Shown here: in pieces, positions 41,647-50,550 of the stretch
Position numbering within the stretch: position 1 is the first letter of the stretch
Layout of the letters: each line of letters opens with the position of its first letter
NCBI GenBank assembly: GCA_026004975.1
Contig: BPKE01000002.1
Coordinates: 1-64,000 of the forward strand
Direction of reading: 5' to 3'
Source: Gammaproteobacteria bacterium
GTDB taxonomy: Bacteria > Pseudomonadota > Gammaproteobacteria > HTCC5015
DNA: 64,000 bases
Made by a program: the position numbers and the translations under genes
The notes under the pieces: model-generated
The model's input: the letters and a program-made list of their open reading frames with translations, nothing else
Database searches by the model: none
Told to the model about the DNA's origin: nothing

Positions 41647-42228
41647 TCAAGTCGAATCCAACAACGGCGCGATGCTGTTGTTGATGGCTTCCCGGGCGCG
41701 GAAGATGCGCGAGCGCACCGTCCCGATCGGGCATCCCATGACCTCGGCGATCTCCTCGTAGGCCAAGCCTTCCAACTCACGCAAAATGATCGCCGTCTTC
41801 AGTTCCACCGGCAGGCGCTCGATGGTCTCGTGCACCTGCTGTTTGATCTCCTCGGCCAGCGCCAAGCCTTCCGGGGTGCCGTGCTCCTGGAGCAGGCCCG
41901 CCCCTTCGAACTGCTCGGCGTCCTGGGCGTCCACGCCGATGTCCTGCCCGCGCCGGCTGTTCGCCACCAAATGGTTCTTGGCCGTGTTGATGGCGATGCG
42001 ATAGAGCCATGTATAGAAGGCGCTGTCCCCGCGGAAGTTCCGCAAGCCGCGGTAGGCCTTGATGAAGGCCTCCTGGGTCACGTCCTCGACCTCCGCCGGA
42101 TCGTGCACGTAGCGGCTGACCAGCTTGGCCACCCGCCCCTGATACTTGCGCACCAGGAGGTCGAACGCGGCCTTCTCGCCGCGCTTGACGCGGCGGACCA
42201 ACTCGGCATCGACCTGCCGCTCGCTCAC
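41647..42228 (-). CDS. rpoE: RNA polymerase sigma-E factor
   Basis: 193 residues, the usual RpoE length. Region 2 (FDLLVRKYQGRVAKLVSRYV, DVTQEAFIKAYRGL) and region 4 (ELKTAIILRELEGLAYEEIA, GCPIGTVRSRIFRAR). The GTG at 42228 is chosen because GGAGG lies exactly 6 bases upstream; the ATG at 42243 has none. A sigma-E-type promoter precedes it, indicating autoregulation. Confidence 0.95.
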   Translation of the reverse strand: MSERQVDAELVRRVKRGEKAAFDLLVRKYQGRVAKLVSRYVHDPAEVEDVTQEAFIKAYRGLRNFRGDSAFYTWLYRIAINTAKNHLVANSRRGQDIGVDAQDAEQFEGAGLLQEHGTPEGLALAEEIKQQVHETIERLPVELKTAIILRELEGLAYEEIAEVMGCPIGTVRSRIFRAREAINNSIAPLLDST

Positions 42229-42290
42229 CGTACGCCTCCGCATGGGCGCGTGCGGCGCGGCGCGGCGAGCGGCGCGCTCAAGGCTGCGTT

Positions 42291-42318
42291 CATAGACCCA
42301 AGGGCCGGTGTTTAGTTC
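42291..42318 (-). promoter_or_regulatory. Sigma-E-type autoregulatory promoter of rpoE
   Basis: Minus strand GAACTA (42318-42313), exactly 16 bp, TCTATG (42296-42291). This fits the RpoE/AlgU pattern GAACTT-N16-17-TCTGA. Lies about 60 bp upstream of the rpoE GTG. Confidence 0.7.
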
Positions 42319-42398
42319 AGGATCGTCGACTCGGAAGGGCGCCCGCGGGCGCGCCGGCCGGCGGCGCAAAGTATGTCACAATCGGATAAGATTGCGAA

Positions 42399-44051
42399 AT
42401 GAGCCACCCCTCCGAAAGCCTTCGCGAAGACGTCGTCGTGGTCGGCGCCGGCGCCGCCGGGCTGACCTTCGCGCTGCACCTGGCCGATCACGTTCCGGTG
42501 ACGCTGTTGGCCAAGACGCCGGCGGAAGCCAGCAGCACCTACTGGGCGCAAGGCGGCATCTCGGCGGTGCTGGACGAGCAGGACCATTTCGACATCCACG
42601 CCGCCGACACCCTGGCCGCCGGCGCCGGCCTGTGCGACCCGCGGGCGGTGCGCTACACCGTCGAGCGGGCGCCGGAAATGGTGCGCTGGCTGGCCGAGCT
42701 CGGCATGCCCTTCACCCGCCTGCGTTCCGGTGCCTATCATCTGACCCGCGAGGGCGGGCACAGCATGCGCCGGGTGATCCACGCCGCCGACGCCACCGGC
42801 CGCGCCCTGCACCAGACGCTGCTGGCGCGGGCCGAAGCCCATCCGAACATCCGCATCCTCCACGACCGCGTCGCGGTGGACCTGATCAGCGCGGCGCGCC
42901 TCGGCCGGCGCCCGGACCGTTGCCTCGGCTTGTATGCGCTCAACCGCGCCACGGGGCGCGTCGAATGCATCGCCGCCCGCGCCGTGGTGCTCGCCACCGG
43001 CGGCGCCAACCGCGTCTATCTGTACAGCTCCAACCCCGACGGCGCGACCGGCGACGGCATCGCCATCGCCTGGCGGGCCGGCTGCCGGGTGGCCAACCTG
43101 GAGTTCATCCAGTTCCATCCCACCTGCCTGTATCACCCCGAGGCGCGCACTTTCCTCATTTCCGAGGCGGTGCGCGGCGAAGGCGGCCGCCTGCTGCTGC
43201 CCAACGGCGAACGCTTCATGCCGCGCTACGATCCGCGCGCCGAGCTCGCGCCGCGCGACATCGTCGCCCGCGCCATCGACCACGAGATGAAACGGCTCGG
43301 CATCGATTACGTCCTGCTGGACATCAGCCACAAGCCGGCCGCCTTCATCCGCCGCCATTTCCCGACCATCTACGCGCGCACCCGCGAGCTGGGCTTCGAC
43401 ATGACCCGCGAACCGCTGCCGGTGGTGCCCGCGGCCCATTACACCTGCGGCGGGGTGCTCACCGACCTGGCCGGCCGCACCGACCTGCCGGGCTTGTACG
43501 CCATCGGCGAAACCGCCTGCACCGGCCTGCACGGCGCCAACCGCATGGCCAGCAACTCGCTGCTCGAGTGCCTGGTGTTCGGGCGGGCCGCGGCCGAGGA
43601 TCTGCGCGGCCGGCTCGGTGAGCTGCCGCCGCCCCCGCCGTTGCCGCCCTGGGACGAGAGCGAGGTGACCGATTCGGACGAAGAGGTCGTCGTCGCGCAC
43701 AACTGGCACGAGCTGCGCCTGACGATGTGGAACTACGTCGGCATCGTGCGCAGCGACAAACGCCTGGCGCGGGCGGCGGCGCGCATCCGCCTGCTCAAGC
43801 GCGAGATCAACGAGTATTACCGCAACTTCCGCGTCAGCCGCGACCTGCTCGAACTGCGCAACCTGGCGACGGTCGCCGAGCTGATCGTGCGCAGCGCCCG
43901 GCGGCGCAAGGAAAGCCGCGGCCTGCACTTCAACATCGACCACCCGGAGCCGGCGCCGCGCGCCCGGCCGAGCGTGTTGCGGCCGCCGCCGCCGCGGCCC
44001 TACCGCCGCCACCGCAGCGGCGTTTTCACCCAGGAAGCCCTGCGCGTCTGA
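42399..44051 (+). CDS. nadB: L-aspartate oxidase
   Basis: 550 residues. FAD-binding N-terminus [17 protein letters not shown], the substrate loop HTREGGHS-like [25 protein letters not shown], and the Arg-containing capping region [13 protein letters not shown]. First enzyme of bacterial NAD synthesis; the FAD-dependent oxidation also works with fumarate. Divergent from rpoE as in many gammaproteobacteria. Confidence 0.96.
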   Translation: MSHPSESLREDVVVVGAGAAGLTFALHLADHVPVTLLAKTPAEASSTYWAQGGISAVLDEQDHFDIHAADTLAAGAGLCDPRAVRYTVERAPEMVRWLAELGMPFTRLRSGAYHLTREGGHSMRRVIHAADATGRALHQTLLARAEAHPNIRILHDRVAVDLISAARLGRRPDRCLGLYALNRATGRVECIAARAVVLATGGANRVYLYSSNPDGATGDGIAIAWRAGCRVANLEFIQFHPTCLYHPEARTFLISEAVRGEGGRLLLPNGERFMPRYDPRAELAPRDIVARAIDHEMKRLGIDYVLLDISHKPAAFIRRHFPTIYARTRELGFDMTREPLPVVPAAHYTCGGVLTDLAGRTDLPGLYAIGETACTGLHGANRMASNSLLECLVFGRAAAEDLRGRLGELPPPPPLPPWDESEVTDSDEEVVVAHNWHELRLTMWNYVGIVRSDKRLARAAARIRLLKREINEYYRNFRVSRDLLELRNLATVAELIVRSARRRKESRGLHFNIDHPEPAPRARPSVLRPPPPRPYRRHRSGVFTQEALRV

Positions 44052-44082
44052 CCGCCGGAACAGCCGGCAAAGGAGCCCGACC

Positions 44083-44904
44083 GTGAAGCCCGTCCTGCCG
44101 CCGATCGTCTCCGCCGACACCGTGCACGACCTGCTCGGTGGCGACCGGCCGCCGGTGGTGTTCGACCTGCGCGAACCCTACCGCTACAGCCAGGGCCACA
44201 TCCCCGGCGCCCTGCCCCTGGACCCGGCGCTGTTCAACCGCAACACCGAAACCGCCCGCGGCCTGCTGCCCGACGCCGACGAACTCAACGCCCAGTTGCG
44301 CGCCCACGGCGTCTGTGCCGACCGGCCGGTGATCGTCTACGACGAGGACGGCGGGCCCGCCGCCGCCCGCGCCGCCTGGACCCTGCGCGCCTTCGGCCAC
44401 GAGGCCGCAGCGATGCTCGACGGGGGATTGATCCACTACGCCGCCCGCCACCGCCTGGCGCGGGGCAAGCCGCCGCTGAACGAGGACGACGGCGACTTCG
44501 AAGGCGCCTGGCGGCGCGAACGCATCGCCGACCGCCGCCACATCCTCGCCCGCCTCGGCGCGCCCGACCTGCAGCTCGTGGACACGCGCAGCGCCGCCGA
44601 GTACGGCGGGCGGGATCGGCGCGCCTGGCGGGCCGGCCACATCCCCGGCGCCGTCCACCTGGACTGGCGGCTCACCAAGGGCGCCGACGGGCGTTTCCTG
44701 CCCGAGGCGGCGCTGCGCGCGCTCCTGGCCGAGCGCGGCCTGGATCCGAACAAGGAAACCATCTGCTACTGCCAGTCCCACCAGCGCTCGTCGGTGGTCT
44801 GCCTGCTGCTCGAAGCGCTGGGCTTCACGCGTGTCAAGGGCTACCCCGGGGCCTGGTCGGACTGGGGCAACCAGCCGGACACGCCGGTCGCCGCCGAGGA
44901 TTGA
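44083..44904 (+). CDS. Rhodanese-like sulfurtransferase (thiosulfate/3-mercaptopyruvate)
   Basis: 273 residues with two rhodanese domains. The inactive N-terminal domain has FDLREPYRYSQGHIPGALPL; the C-terminal one carries the active Cys in YCQSHQRSSV. The loop CQSHQRS is neither the canonical rhodanese CRKGVT nor the MST CGSGVT type, so the substrate is uncertain. GTG start with AAGGAG 7 bases upstream. Confidence 0.88.
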   Translation: MKPVLPPIVSADTVHDLLGGDRPPVVFDLREPYRYSQGHIPGALPLDPALFNRNTETARGLLPDADELNAQLRAHGVCADRPVIVYDEDGGPAAARAAWTLRAFGHEAAAMLDGGLIHYAARHRLARGKPPLNEDDGDFEGAWRRERIADRRHILARLGAPDLQLVDTRSAAEYGGRDRRAWRAGHIPGAVHLDWRLTKGADGRFLPEAALRALLAERGLDPNKETICYCQSHQRSSVVCLLLEALGFTRVKGYPGAWSDWGNQPDTPVAAED

Positions 44905-44910
44905 ACCCAC

Positions 44911-45453
44911 TCAAACGCGCATCGCGCGTTCGCGGTAATAGCGCAGTTCGGCGATCGAGTCGTAGATGTCGTCCAGGGCGCGGTGGCGGCTTTCCTTGCT
45001 GAAGCCGGCGGCGATCTCCGGCGCCCAGCGCCGGATCGCCTCCTTGAAGCTGCTCACGTCCAGGTTGCGGTAACTGAAGAACCCCTCCAGCTCCGGCATC
45101 AGGCGCGCCAGGAAGCGCCGGTCCTGGCAGATGCTGTTGCCACACATCGGGGAGGCGCCCGGTTCGGCCCACTTCTTGAGGAAGGCGAGCGTCATGCGCT
45201 CGGCGGCGGCCGCGTCGATGCGGCTGTCGCGCACCCGCTCGATCAGACCGGACTCGCCGTGCTGGCGCTTGTTCCAGTCGTCCATCGCCTCGAGCACCTC
45301 GTCGGGCTGGTGGATGGCCAGCACCGGCCCCTCGGCCAGGACGTTGAGCTGCTTGTCGGTCACCACGGTCGCGATCTCGATGATGTGATCGCGCTGGGTG
45401 TCCAGGCCGGTCATTTCCAGATCCAGCCAGATCAGATTGTCCCTGTCGGGCAT
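44911..45453 (-). CDS. orn: Oligoribonuclease
   Basis: 180 residues, DEDDh exonuclease. [12 protein letters not shown] has the first two acidic ligands, then [22 protein letters not shown] and [17 protein letters not shown]. Degrades 2-5 nt RNAs and pGpG from c-di-GMP turnover. Convergent with the sulfurtransferase gene, 6 bp apart. Confidence 0.97.
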   Translation of the reverse strand: MPDRDNLIWLDLEMTGLDTQRDHIIEIATVVTDKQLNVLAEGPVLAIHQPDEVLEAMDDWNKRQHGESGLIERVRDSRIDAAAAERMTLAFLKKWAEPGASPMCGNSICQDRRFLARLMPELEGFFSYRNLDVSSFKEAIRRWAPEIAAGFSKESRHRALDDIYDSIAELRYYRERAMRV

Positions 45454-45470
45454 CGCCCTCTCCGCACGGC

Positions 45471-45498
45471 TTGTCAAATCAAGGGGGTATGTTACAGT
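45471..45498 (+). promoter_or_regulatory. Promoter of the DCoH-like gene
   Basis: TTGTCA (45471-45476), 16 bp, TACAGT (45493-45498); start near 45505, about 98 nt before the ATG at 45603. The palindromic-looking TTGTCAAATCAA is too short for an FNR box. Confidence 0.5.
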
Positions 45499-45602
45499 CC
45501 CTAGCATCCTGTGGAAAACGGCCGGCGCCCGCCCGGGTTTCGCCGCGAACGTCGGGACAGCGATTCCGGGGGCCGCGGCCGTGCCCGAACGAGGAGCCCA
45601 GC

Positions 45603-46613
45603 ATGGCCATACTCGCATCCCGCCGCTGCGCGCCGCTGAAGAAAGACACCCGGCCCATGCGCCAATCGCTGGCCGCGTCCCTGCTCGGTCAGCTCGACCC
45701 GGCCTGGCGCATCACCCCCGATCACAAGGCCATCGTCCGCAACTTCGACTTCGCCGATTTCCACGAGGCCCTGGCCTTCGCCAACGCCCTGGCCTGGATG
45801 GCGCGCCGCGAGGGGCACGAACCGGAGCTCGAACTGCGCGGCGGCCGCTGCCACGTGCGCTACACCTCGCGCATCGCCGGCGGCCTCACCGTCAACGACT
45901 TCATCTGCGCCGCCAAGGCCGATCTCATCTACAAGGGTGAAACGGCGACCGGATCCCGTACCGGAGCCCACACCCCCCGCCGCGGCATCGAGCGCCCGGC
46001 CAGCGGCGCCACCGGCGCGGTCCGCGACAAGGCCGAGCCCAGCGGCCCCGTGCCGGCGCTCAACCTGGACGAGGCGAGCGAGCTGCTCGACCGCACCCTG
46101 GAGGAGCGCAGCGGCGTGATCGAGACGCAAAGCGGCGAGGACGACGAGTTCGAACTGCTCGATCCGGTCGAGCAGCTCACCGGCACGCTGCAGACACAAC
46201 CGCCGGCGGAAGCGCCGCCCGCGACCCAGGCCCCGCCGGCGGCGCCGGCGACCGAAACGCCGCCCGCCCAGCGCGCCGCCGAGGGCCCGGCGCAGCCGGC
46301 CAAAGACCCGGACGAAGTCGCCACCGTGGTCGTCCCGCCGCCCGGCGCCCCGGCGCCCGAGGAAGAGGACGCGACGCTGATTCTCGACGCCTCGGCGCTG
46401 CCGCAGACCACGCCCCCGGCCGCCGAGGCCGACTTCGAAAAAACGGTCATGATCTCCCGCTCGGATCTGCCGGACATGCCGGCCGCGCCGCCGGCGGGGC
46501 CGTCCGGTGCCGCCGCGCCCGAACCCGGCGGGCAGGCCGAGGACGGCGAGGACGGTGAAGGTGACGAAACACTCGTGATGCACGCCAGCACCTTCAAGCC
46601 GATCCGCCGCTGA
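45603..46613 (+). CDS. Degenerate pterin dehydratase (DCoH/PhhB-like) fused to an acidic Pro-rich tail
   Basis: 336 residues. Residues about 10-115 clearly follow the pterin-4a-carbinolamine dehydratase fold ([49 protein letters not shown]). But the catalytic GHHP has become GHEP and the TTH-x-x-GGL His has become R (TSRIAGGLT), so two of the three catalytic His are gone. The remaining 220 residues are disordered, Pro/Ala/Glu-rich, with four similar patches: [28 protein letters not shown] and DETLVMHAS. The pattern (acidic, T, three hydrophobics) looks like a repeated phospho-Thr or short-linear-motif site. ATG at 45603 with GAGGAG 6 bases upstream. A binding or scaffold role is inferred; no catalysis expected. 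Confidence 0.75.
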   Translation: MAILASRRCAPLKKDTRPMRQSLAASLLGQLDPAWRITPDHKAIVRNFDFADFHEALAFANALAWMARREGHEPELELRGGRCHVRYTSRIAGGLTVNDFICAAKADLIYKGETATGSRTGAHTPRRGIERPASGATGAVRDKAEPSGPVPALNLDEASELLDRTLEERSGVIETQSGEDDEFELLDPVEQLTGTLQTQPPAEAPPATQAPPAAPATETPPAQRAAEGPAQPAKDPDEVATVVVPPPGAPAPEEEDATLILDASALPQTTPPAAEADFEKTVMISRSDLPDMPAAPPAGPSGAAAPEPGGQAEDGEDGEGDETLVMHASTFKPIRR

Positions 46614-46621
46614 GCGGCGCG

Positions 46622-47542
46622 ATGGCCGAATCGGGTCTGGTGATCGCCCATTACGGGCGCAGTGCCGCGGTCGAGGACGGCCGCGGCGAACTCGTCTCCT
46701 GCCATCTGCGCCGCCACACCGCCGACGTGGTCTGCGGCGACCGCGTCACTTTCCGCCGCCTGCCGGACGGCCACGGTGTCGTCGAATCGCGCCTGCCGCG
46801 CCGCAGCGTTCTCGCGCGGGCCGACGCGCGCGGCCGCGAGCGCGCACTGGCGGCGAACGTCGATCTGTTGCTGGTGGTGCTCGCCCCCCGTCCCGAACCG
46901 GACTGGCCGATGGCCTGCGCCTACCTCGCCTACGCCGCGGCCCACGGGCTCGAGGCGCAACTGCTGTTCAACAAGAGCGACCTTCCGGAGACGGCCGGTC
47001 ACGAGGACACCCTGGCCGCCTACACCGCTGCCGGGCTGCCGGTGTTGCGCACCAGCTGCCGCAGCGGCGAGGGGCTGGCGGCGCTGCGGGCGCGCCTCGC
47101 CGGCCACACCGCGGTCCTGGTCGGCGCCTCGGGCGTGGGCAAGTCCTCCTTGGTCAAGGCCCTGCTGCCCGATCTCGCGGTGCGGGTGCAGGCGCTGTCG
47201 GCGCTGGCCGGGCTGGGCACGCACACCACGACCACCACCACCCTCTATCACCTGCCCGACGGCGGCGACCTGATCGACTCGCCGGGGGTGCGCCGCTTCG
47301 CCGTCGGCGGCCTCGATCCGGCCGCCGTGCGGGCCGCCTTTCCCGACTTCGCCGAGCACGCGGCGCACTGCCGCTACCCCGACTGCAGTCACCGCCACGA
47401 GCCCGACTGCGCCGTGCGCCGCGCCGCCGCCGAGGGGCGGATCGTCCCCCTGCGACTGCAGCACTACGAAGTCCTGCTGGCACGCGCGGAGGCCGAGGCC
47501 GCCGCGGTCAGTCCGTGGCGGCGCCGACCACCGCCGCGATGA
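46622..47542 (+). CDS. rsgA: Ribosome small-subunit biogenesis GTPase RsgA
   Basis: 306 residues with an N-terminal OB domain, a circularly permuted GTPase (NKSD before the P-loop GASGVGKSSLVKALL, then DSPGVRRF) and a C-terminal zinc knuckle (CRYPDCSHRHEPDC). Late-stage 30S assembly factor. Its 3' end overlaps the convergent GH5 gene by 35 bp. Confidence 0.95.
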   Translation: MAESGLVIAHYGRSAAVEDGRGELVSCHLRRHTADVVCGDRVTFRRLPDGHGVVESRLPRRSVLARADARGRERALAANVDLLLVVLAPRPEPDWPMACAYLAYAAAHGLEAQLLFNKSDLPETAGHEDTLAAYTAAGLPVLRTSCRSGEGLAALRARLAGHTAVLVGASGVGKSSLVKALLPDLAVRVQALSALAGLGTHTTTTTTLYHLPDGGDLIDSPGVRRFAVGGLDPAAVRAAFPDFAEHAAHCRYPDCSHRHEPDCAVRRAAAEGRIVPLRLQHYEVLLARAEAEAAAVSPWRRRPPPR

Positions 47543-48758
47543 GCTCGGGATGAACCGGCTCGCCGGTCGTTCGGTCGAACAGCCCCATGCCGTCGTCGGC
47601 GCCGGCCGCGCCGTTGTCCCAGACCATCGGCACCAGGCAATGGCTCAGCGCCGAGCGGGTCACGTAGTCGTACCAGTCCAGGCGGAACAAGGCGTGCTCG
47701 GCGTCGCCGAGACGAGCCACCGTGCCGTACTCGCCGAGGATCACGGGCACGCCCCGGTCGGCGTAGGCCTCGCGGATTTTGCCGAACTGCCGCTCGACCC
47801 AGTCCTCGTCGCCCCAGCCGGCGGTGCGCGCCGGATCGTAGGCCCGCCCGCCCCACTGGGTGACGTCCGAATCGGGCTGCAGGGTGAAGGGATACGGGTC
47901 GTAGTAGTGCACTTCCATCATCAAGCGGCCCGAGACGGTGTCCTGCGGCAAGGTGTTGCAGTCCAGGGTGTAGTCGATGTTGGTGTTGAAACCCTGCACG
48001 ACGAGATAACGCTGGGCGTTGCCGCCGCCGCTCGCGCGCACCGTGTCCACGAACAGCTGGTTGTAGCCGTTCTGCACCTCGCAGTACTCCTCGGTCGGCG
48101 GACCCCAATCGCCTTCGACCATGACCTCGTTGGTGCCGGCGAACAACAGCCGCTCCGGATAGTCCCGGAAACGCGCCGCCACCTGCTCCCAGATGCGCCG
48201 CAAGCGCTCGGAGGCCTGCGGCCGCGCCGCGTAGGTCGGCTGCAACCAGCCCCCGTCCCAATGTTCGTTGACGATGACGACGAAGCCGATGTCGAGCGCC
48301 CAGTCGACCACCTCCTGGACACGATCCAGCCAAGCCGGGTCGATGGTGTAGGTCGACGGGTCGCTGAAGCGGCTCCAGGCGACCGGCAGGCGCAAGGAAC
48401 GGAACCCGGCGTCCCACACCGCCTGCAGAAAGGCGCGCGTCACCGGCGGGTTGCCCCAGGCGGTTTCCTCGGGCGTGCCGTCCGCGTTCAAGGCTTCGAG
48501 GCTGTTGCCCAGGTTCCAGCCCACGCCCATCGCACGGGCCAGGGCGATGGCGGCGTTGTCGGCCCGGCAACCCGGTCCGCCGGCGGGCGGCGGACGGTAG
48601 TCGGGATCGGCACCGGCCGCCACCGAGCCCGACGAAGCCGCGCTCGAGGACGACGCGTCCACCGGCGGCGGGCCGTCGCCTCCGCCGCCGTTCTTACAAG
48701 CGGCCAGCGCCGCGAGGGTGAAGAAGAACGCGAAACACCGCAGGCGGCCGAAAGACAT
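47508..48758 (-). CDS. GH5 endoglucanase, lipoprotein form
   Basis: 416 residues. N-terminal lipobox LAALAAC after a hydrophobic stretch, a short Ser-rich linker (about 40-52), then a GH5 domain with GWNLGNS, the acid/base Glu in GTNEVMV and the nucleophile Glu in LGEYGT. The catalytic domain is a close paralogue of that at 3254-5293 (for instance NAQRYLVVQGFNTNIDYTL is shared), but it is membrane-anchored and lacks CBMs. The ATG at 48758 has GAGGTG 8 bases upstream; a much longer in-frame extension is rejected. Probably acts on oligomers at the cell surface after the secreted enzyme. Confidence 0.9.
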   Translation of the reverse strand: MSFGRLRCFAFFFTLAALAACKNGGGGDGPPPVDASSSSAASSGSVAAGADPDYRPPPAGGPGCRADNAAIALARAMGVGWNLGNSLEALNADGTPEETAWGNPPVTRAFLQAVWDAGFRSLRLPVAWSRFSDPSTYTIDPAWLDRVQEVVDWALDIGFVVIVNEHWDGGWLQPTYAARPQASERLRRIWEQVAARFRDYPERLLFAGTNEVMVEGDWGPPTEEYCEVQNGYNQLFVDTVRASGGGNAQRYLVVQGFNTNIDYTLDCNTLPQDTVSGRLMMEVHYYDPYPFTLQPDSDVTQWGGRAYDPARTAGWGDEDWVERQFGKIREAYADRGVPVILGEYGTVARLGDAEHALFRLDWYDYVTRSALSHCLVPMVWDNGAAGADDGMGLFDRTTGEPVHPELIAAVVGAATD

Positions 48759-48792
48759 CGGAACACCTCGATTCAAATATGACACAAAGATG

Positions 48793-48798
48793 AATATA
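48793..48798 (-). promoter_or_regulatory. -10 element of the second GH5 gene
   Basis: TATATT on the minus strand inside an A+T-rich island (about 48765-48800); start near 48786, 28 bases before the ATG. The other GH5 gene also has TATATT as its -10. No good -35 is seen. Confidence 0.4.
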
Positions 48799-48984
48799 CG
48801 GAACGCGCGCCGCCGCAACAAGCCGCAGCCCGCCTCGAACGCGAAGCGGCCGGCGTCCCGCCGGGACGCCGGCCGCCCCGATTCGGCCACCGCCGGCGGC
48901 CTGCCCGCCGCCCGGGTCTTGCCCTCGACCCCGGGCGCCGCGCTTGCCGGCGCCCGCGTCCCGGCCTCGTCCGCACCGGCGTCG

Positions 48985-49225
48985 CCCCCGGCCGGACGAT
49001 GGTCGAAGCGATCGGCGGGCAGCAGGTTCTTGCTCGCATAGACCCGCCGGCGCGGCCCGCGCAGCTCGGTGAAGGAGTACACCGTGCGCGCATCGTTGCC
49101 CGCGTGTCGATCCCGCCGACCGGCTCGCGGTCCTCGATGCCGGTGGCGAACCCGGCCCGCGCCACCTGCCCGCCGCCGTGCGCGACGCCTTGCCCGCCGG
49201 CGGCCGCCGCGCCCTCCCCGTGCAA
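48985..49225 (-). pseudogene. Degraded DUF2914-like fragment
   Basis: Two frames together carry the DUF2914 hallmarks: VARAGFATGIEDREPVGGID (49165-49108 or so) and, after a one-base deficit near 49085, VYSFTELRG followed at once by RRRVYASKNLLP. In intact members about 20-25 residues with an H-x-W motif lie between these last two, so an internal deletion is also present. The rest of the 490-bp gap between the GH5 gene and the HIT gene holds only the GH5 promoter and no other recognisable feature. Confidence 0.4.
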
Positions 49226-49253
49226 CCCGGCCCCGGGCCGGCGCGCCGCGGCC

Positions 49254-49601
49254 TCAGCCCGGCGGCCAGGCGAAGCGGCGGCCGGCGAGCAGATGCAGGT
49301 GAATGTGATACACGGACTGGCCGCCGTCGGCGTTGCAGTTCATCACCAGCCGGTAGCCGTTCTCGGCCACGCCGAGCCGCGCGGCCAGTTGCTTGGCGAC
49401 CAGGAACAAGCGGCCGACCAGCGGCGCGTCGGCCTCTTCGAGGTCGTTGACCGTCCGGATCGGCTTCTTCGGGATGATCAAGATGTGGATCGGCGCCTGT
49501 GGATTGACGTCCTTGAAAGCGAGCACCTGCTCGTCTTCGTAGACCTTGTCGGCGGGGATCTCGCCGTCGATGATCTTGGCGAAGATGGTCTTGTCGCTCA
49601 T
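49254..49601 (-). CDS. HIT family nucleotide-binding protein (HinT-like)
   Basis: 115 residues. TIFAKIIDGEIPADKVYEDE opening, HILIIPKKPI, and the catalytic triad HIHLHLLAGR. Purine nucleoside phosphoramidase type. GAGGAGG lies 5-6 bases before the ATG at 49601. Confidence 0.94.
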   Translation of the reverse strand: MSDKTIFAKIIDGEIPADKVYEDEQVLAFKDVNPQAPIHILIIPKKPIRTVNDLEEADAPLVGRLFLVAKQLAARLGVAENGYRLVMNCNADGGQSVYHIHLHLLAGRRFAWPPG

Positions 49602-49624
49602 GGTTCCTCCTCGGCTGACGGCCT

Positions 49625-50221
49625 TCACAGCGCCTTGCGCTGGTTCAAGGCCAGGGACAAGGTGTGGCTGTCCACCAGGTCGAGCTCGCCGCCCAGCGGC
49701 ACGCCATAGGCGATGCGGCTGACGGCGACACCGGCCTCGCGCGCCAGCTCGGCCACGTGGTGGGCCGTGGCCTCCCCCTCGACGGTGGTCCCGGTGGCGA
49801 GGATCAGTTCGCGCGGCGGCGTTTGGGCCAGGCGCGCCGCCAACCGATCCAGGCCGAGTTCCTCCGGACCGATGCCGTCCAGCGGCGACAGGCGCCCGTG
49901 CAACACGAAGTACAGGCCGCGGTACTCGCCGGCCTGCTCCAGCGCGAGCACGTCCGCGGGCTGTTCGACCACGCACAGCAATTCGGCGTCGCGGCGCGGA
50001 TCGGCGCACAAGGGACACAACGCCTCCTCGGCGAAGTTGCGGCAGCGCTCGCACTCGCCCAGCCCTTCCAGGGCGGCGCGCAAGGCCTCGGCCAGGCGCA
50101 GGCCGCCGGCACGGTCGCGTGACAACAGGTGGAAGGCCATGCGCTGGGCGGACTTGGCACCCACGCCCGGCAGGCAACGCAGGGCCTCGAGCAGCGCTTC
50201 GAGCCGGGCCGGCTGACGCAT
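49625..50221 (-). CDS. recR: Recombination protein RecR
   Basis: 198 residues: a helix-hairpin-helix ([20 protein letters not shown]), a C4 zinc finger (CERC and CPLC, about 54-69) and a Toprim domain ([15 protein letters not shown]). With RecO loads RecA at gaps. Follows ybaB in the conserved dnaX-ybaB-recR order. Confidence 0.96.
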   Translation of the reverse strand: MRQPARLEALLEALRCLPGVGAKSAQRMAFHLLSRDRAGGLRLAEALRAALEGLGECERCRNFAEEALCPLCADPRRDAELLCVVEQPADVLALEQAGEYRGLYFVLHGRLSPLDGIGPEELGLDRLAARLAQTPPRELILATGTTVEGEATAHHVAELAREAGVAVSRIAYGVPLGGELDLVDSHTLSLALNQRKAL

Positions 50222-50226
50222 GGGCC

Positions 50227-50550
50227 TCAGAAAGGCAGGTTCATGCCCGGCGGCAGATTCAAGCCGCCGGTGATCTGGGCCATGCGCTCGGCGGCCGCCT
50301 GCTCGGCGCGCTGCACGGCGTCGTTGAAGGCCGCGGCGATCAGGTCCTCGAGCATCTCCTTGTCGTCGCCGAGCAGTTCGGGCTCGATCTGGACGCGCAG
50401 CGCCTGGTGGCGGCCGTTGACGACCACCCGCACCATGCCGCCGCCGGAGCGGCCCTCGACTTCGAGTTGCTCGATTTCGCGGCGGGCCTCGGCCAGCCGC
50501 TCCTGCAGTTTCTGCGCCTGTTGCATCAGGCTGCCCAATGCACCTTTCAT
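50227..50550 (-). CDS. ybaB: YbaB/EbfC nucleoid-associated protein
   Basis: 107 residues. [20 protein letters not shown], a Gly-rich turn, and [19 protein letters not shown] identify the family. ATG overlaps the dnaX stop (ATGA). Small DNA-binding dimer. Confidence 0.95.
   Translation of the reverse strand: MKGALGSLMQQAQKLQERLAEARREIEQLEVEGRSGGGMVRVVVNGRHQALRVQIEPELLGDDKEMLEDLIAAAFNDAVQRAEQAAAERMAQITGGLNLPPGMNLPF

Noticed and set aside
45471-45482. TTGTCAAATCAA as an FNR-type site
   Set aside because: Half-site spacing is wrong (12 rather than 14 bp) and the first half is TTGTC; better read as the -35 of the DCoH-like gene.
48759-49082. In-frame N-terminal extension of the second GH5 protein to 49082
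   Set aside because: The ATG at 48758 has a ribosome site and is followed at once by a lipoprotein signal; the extension is the DUF2914 remnant read through by chance.
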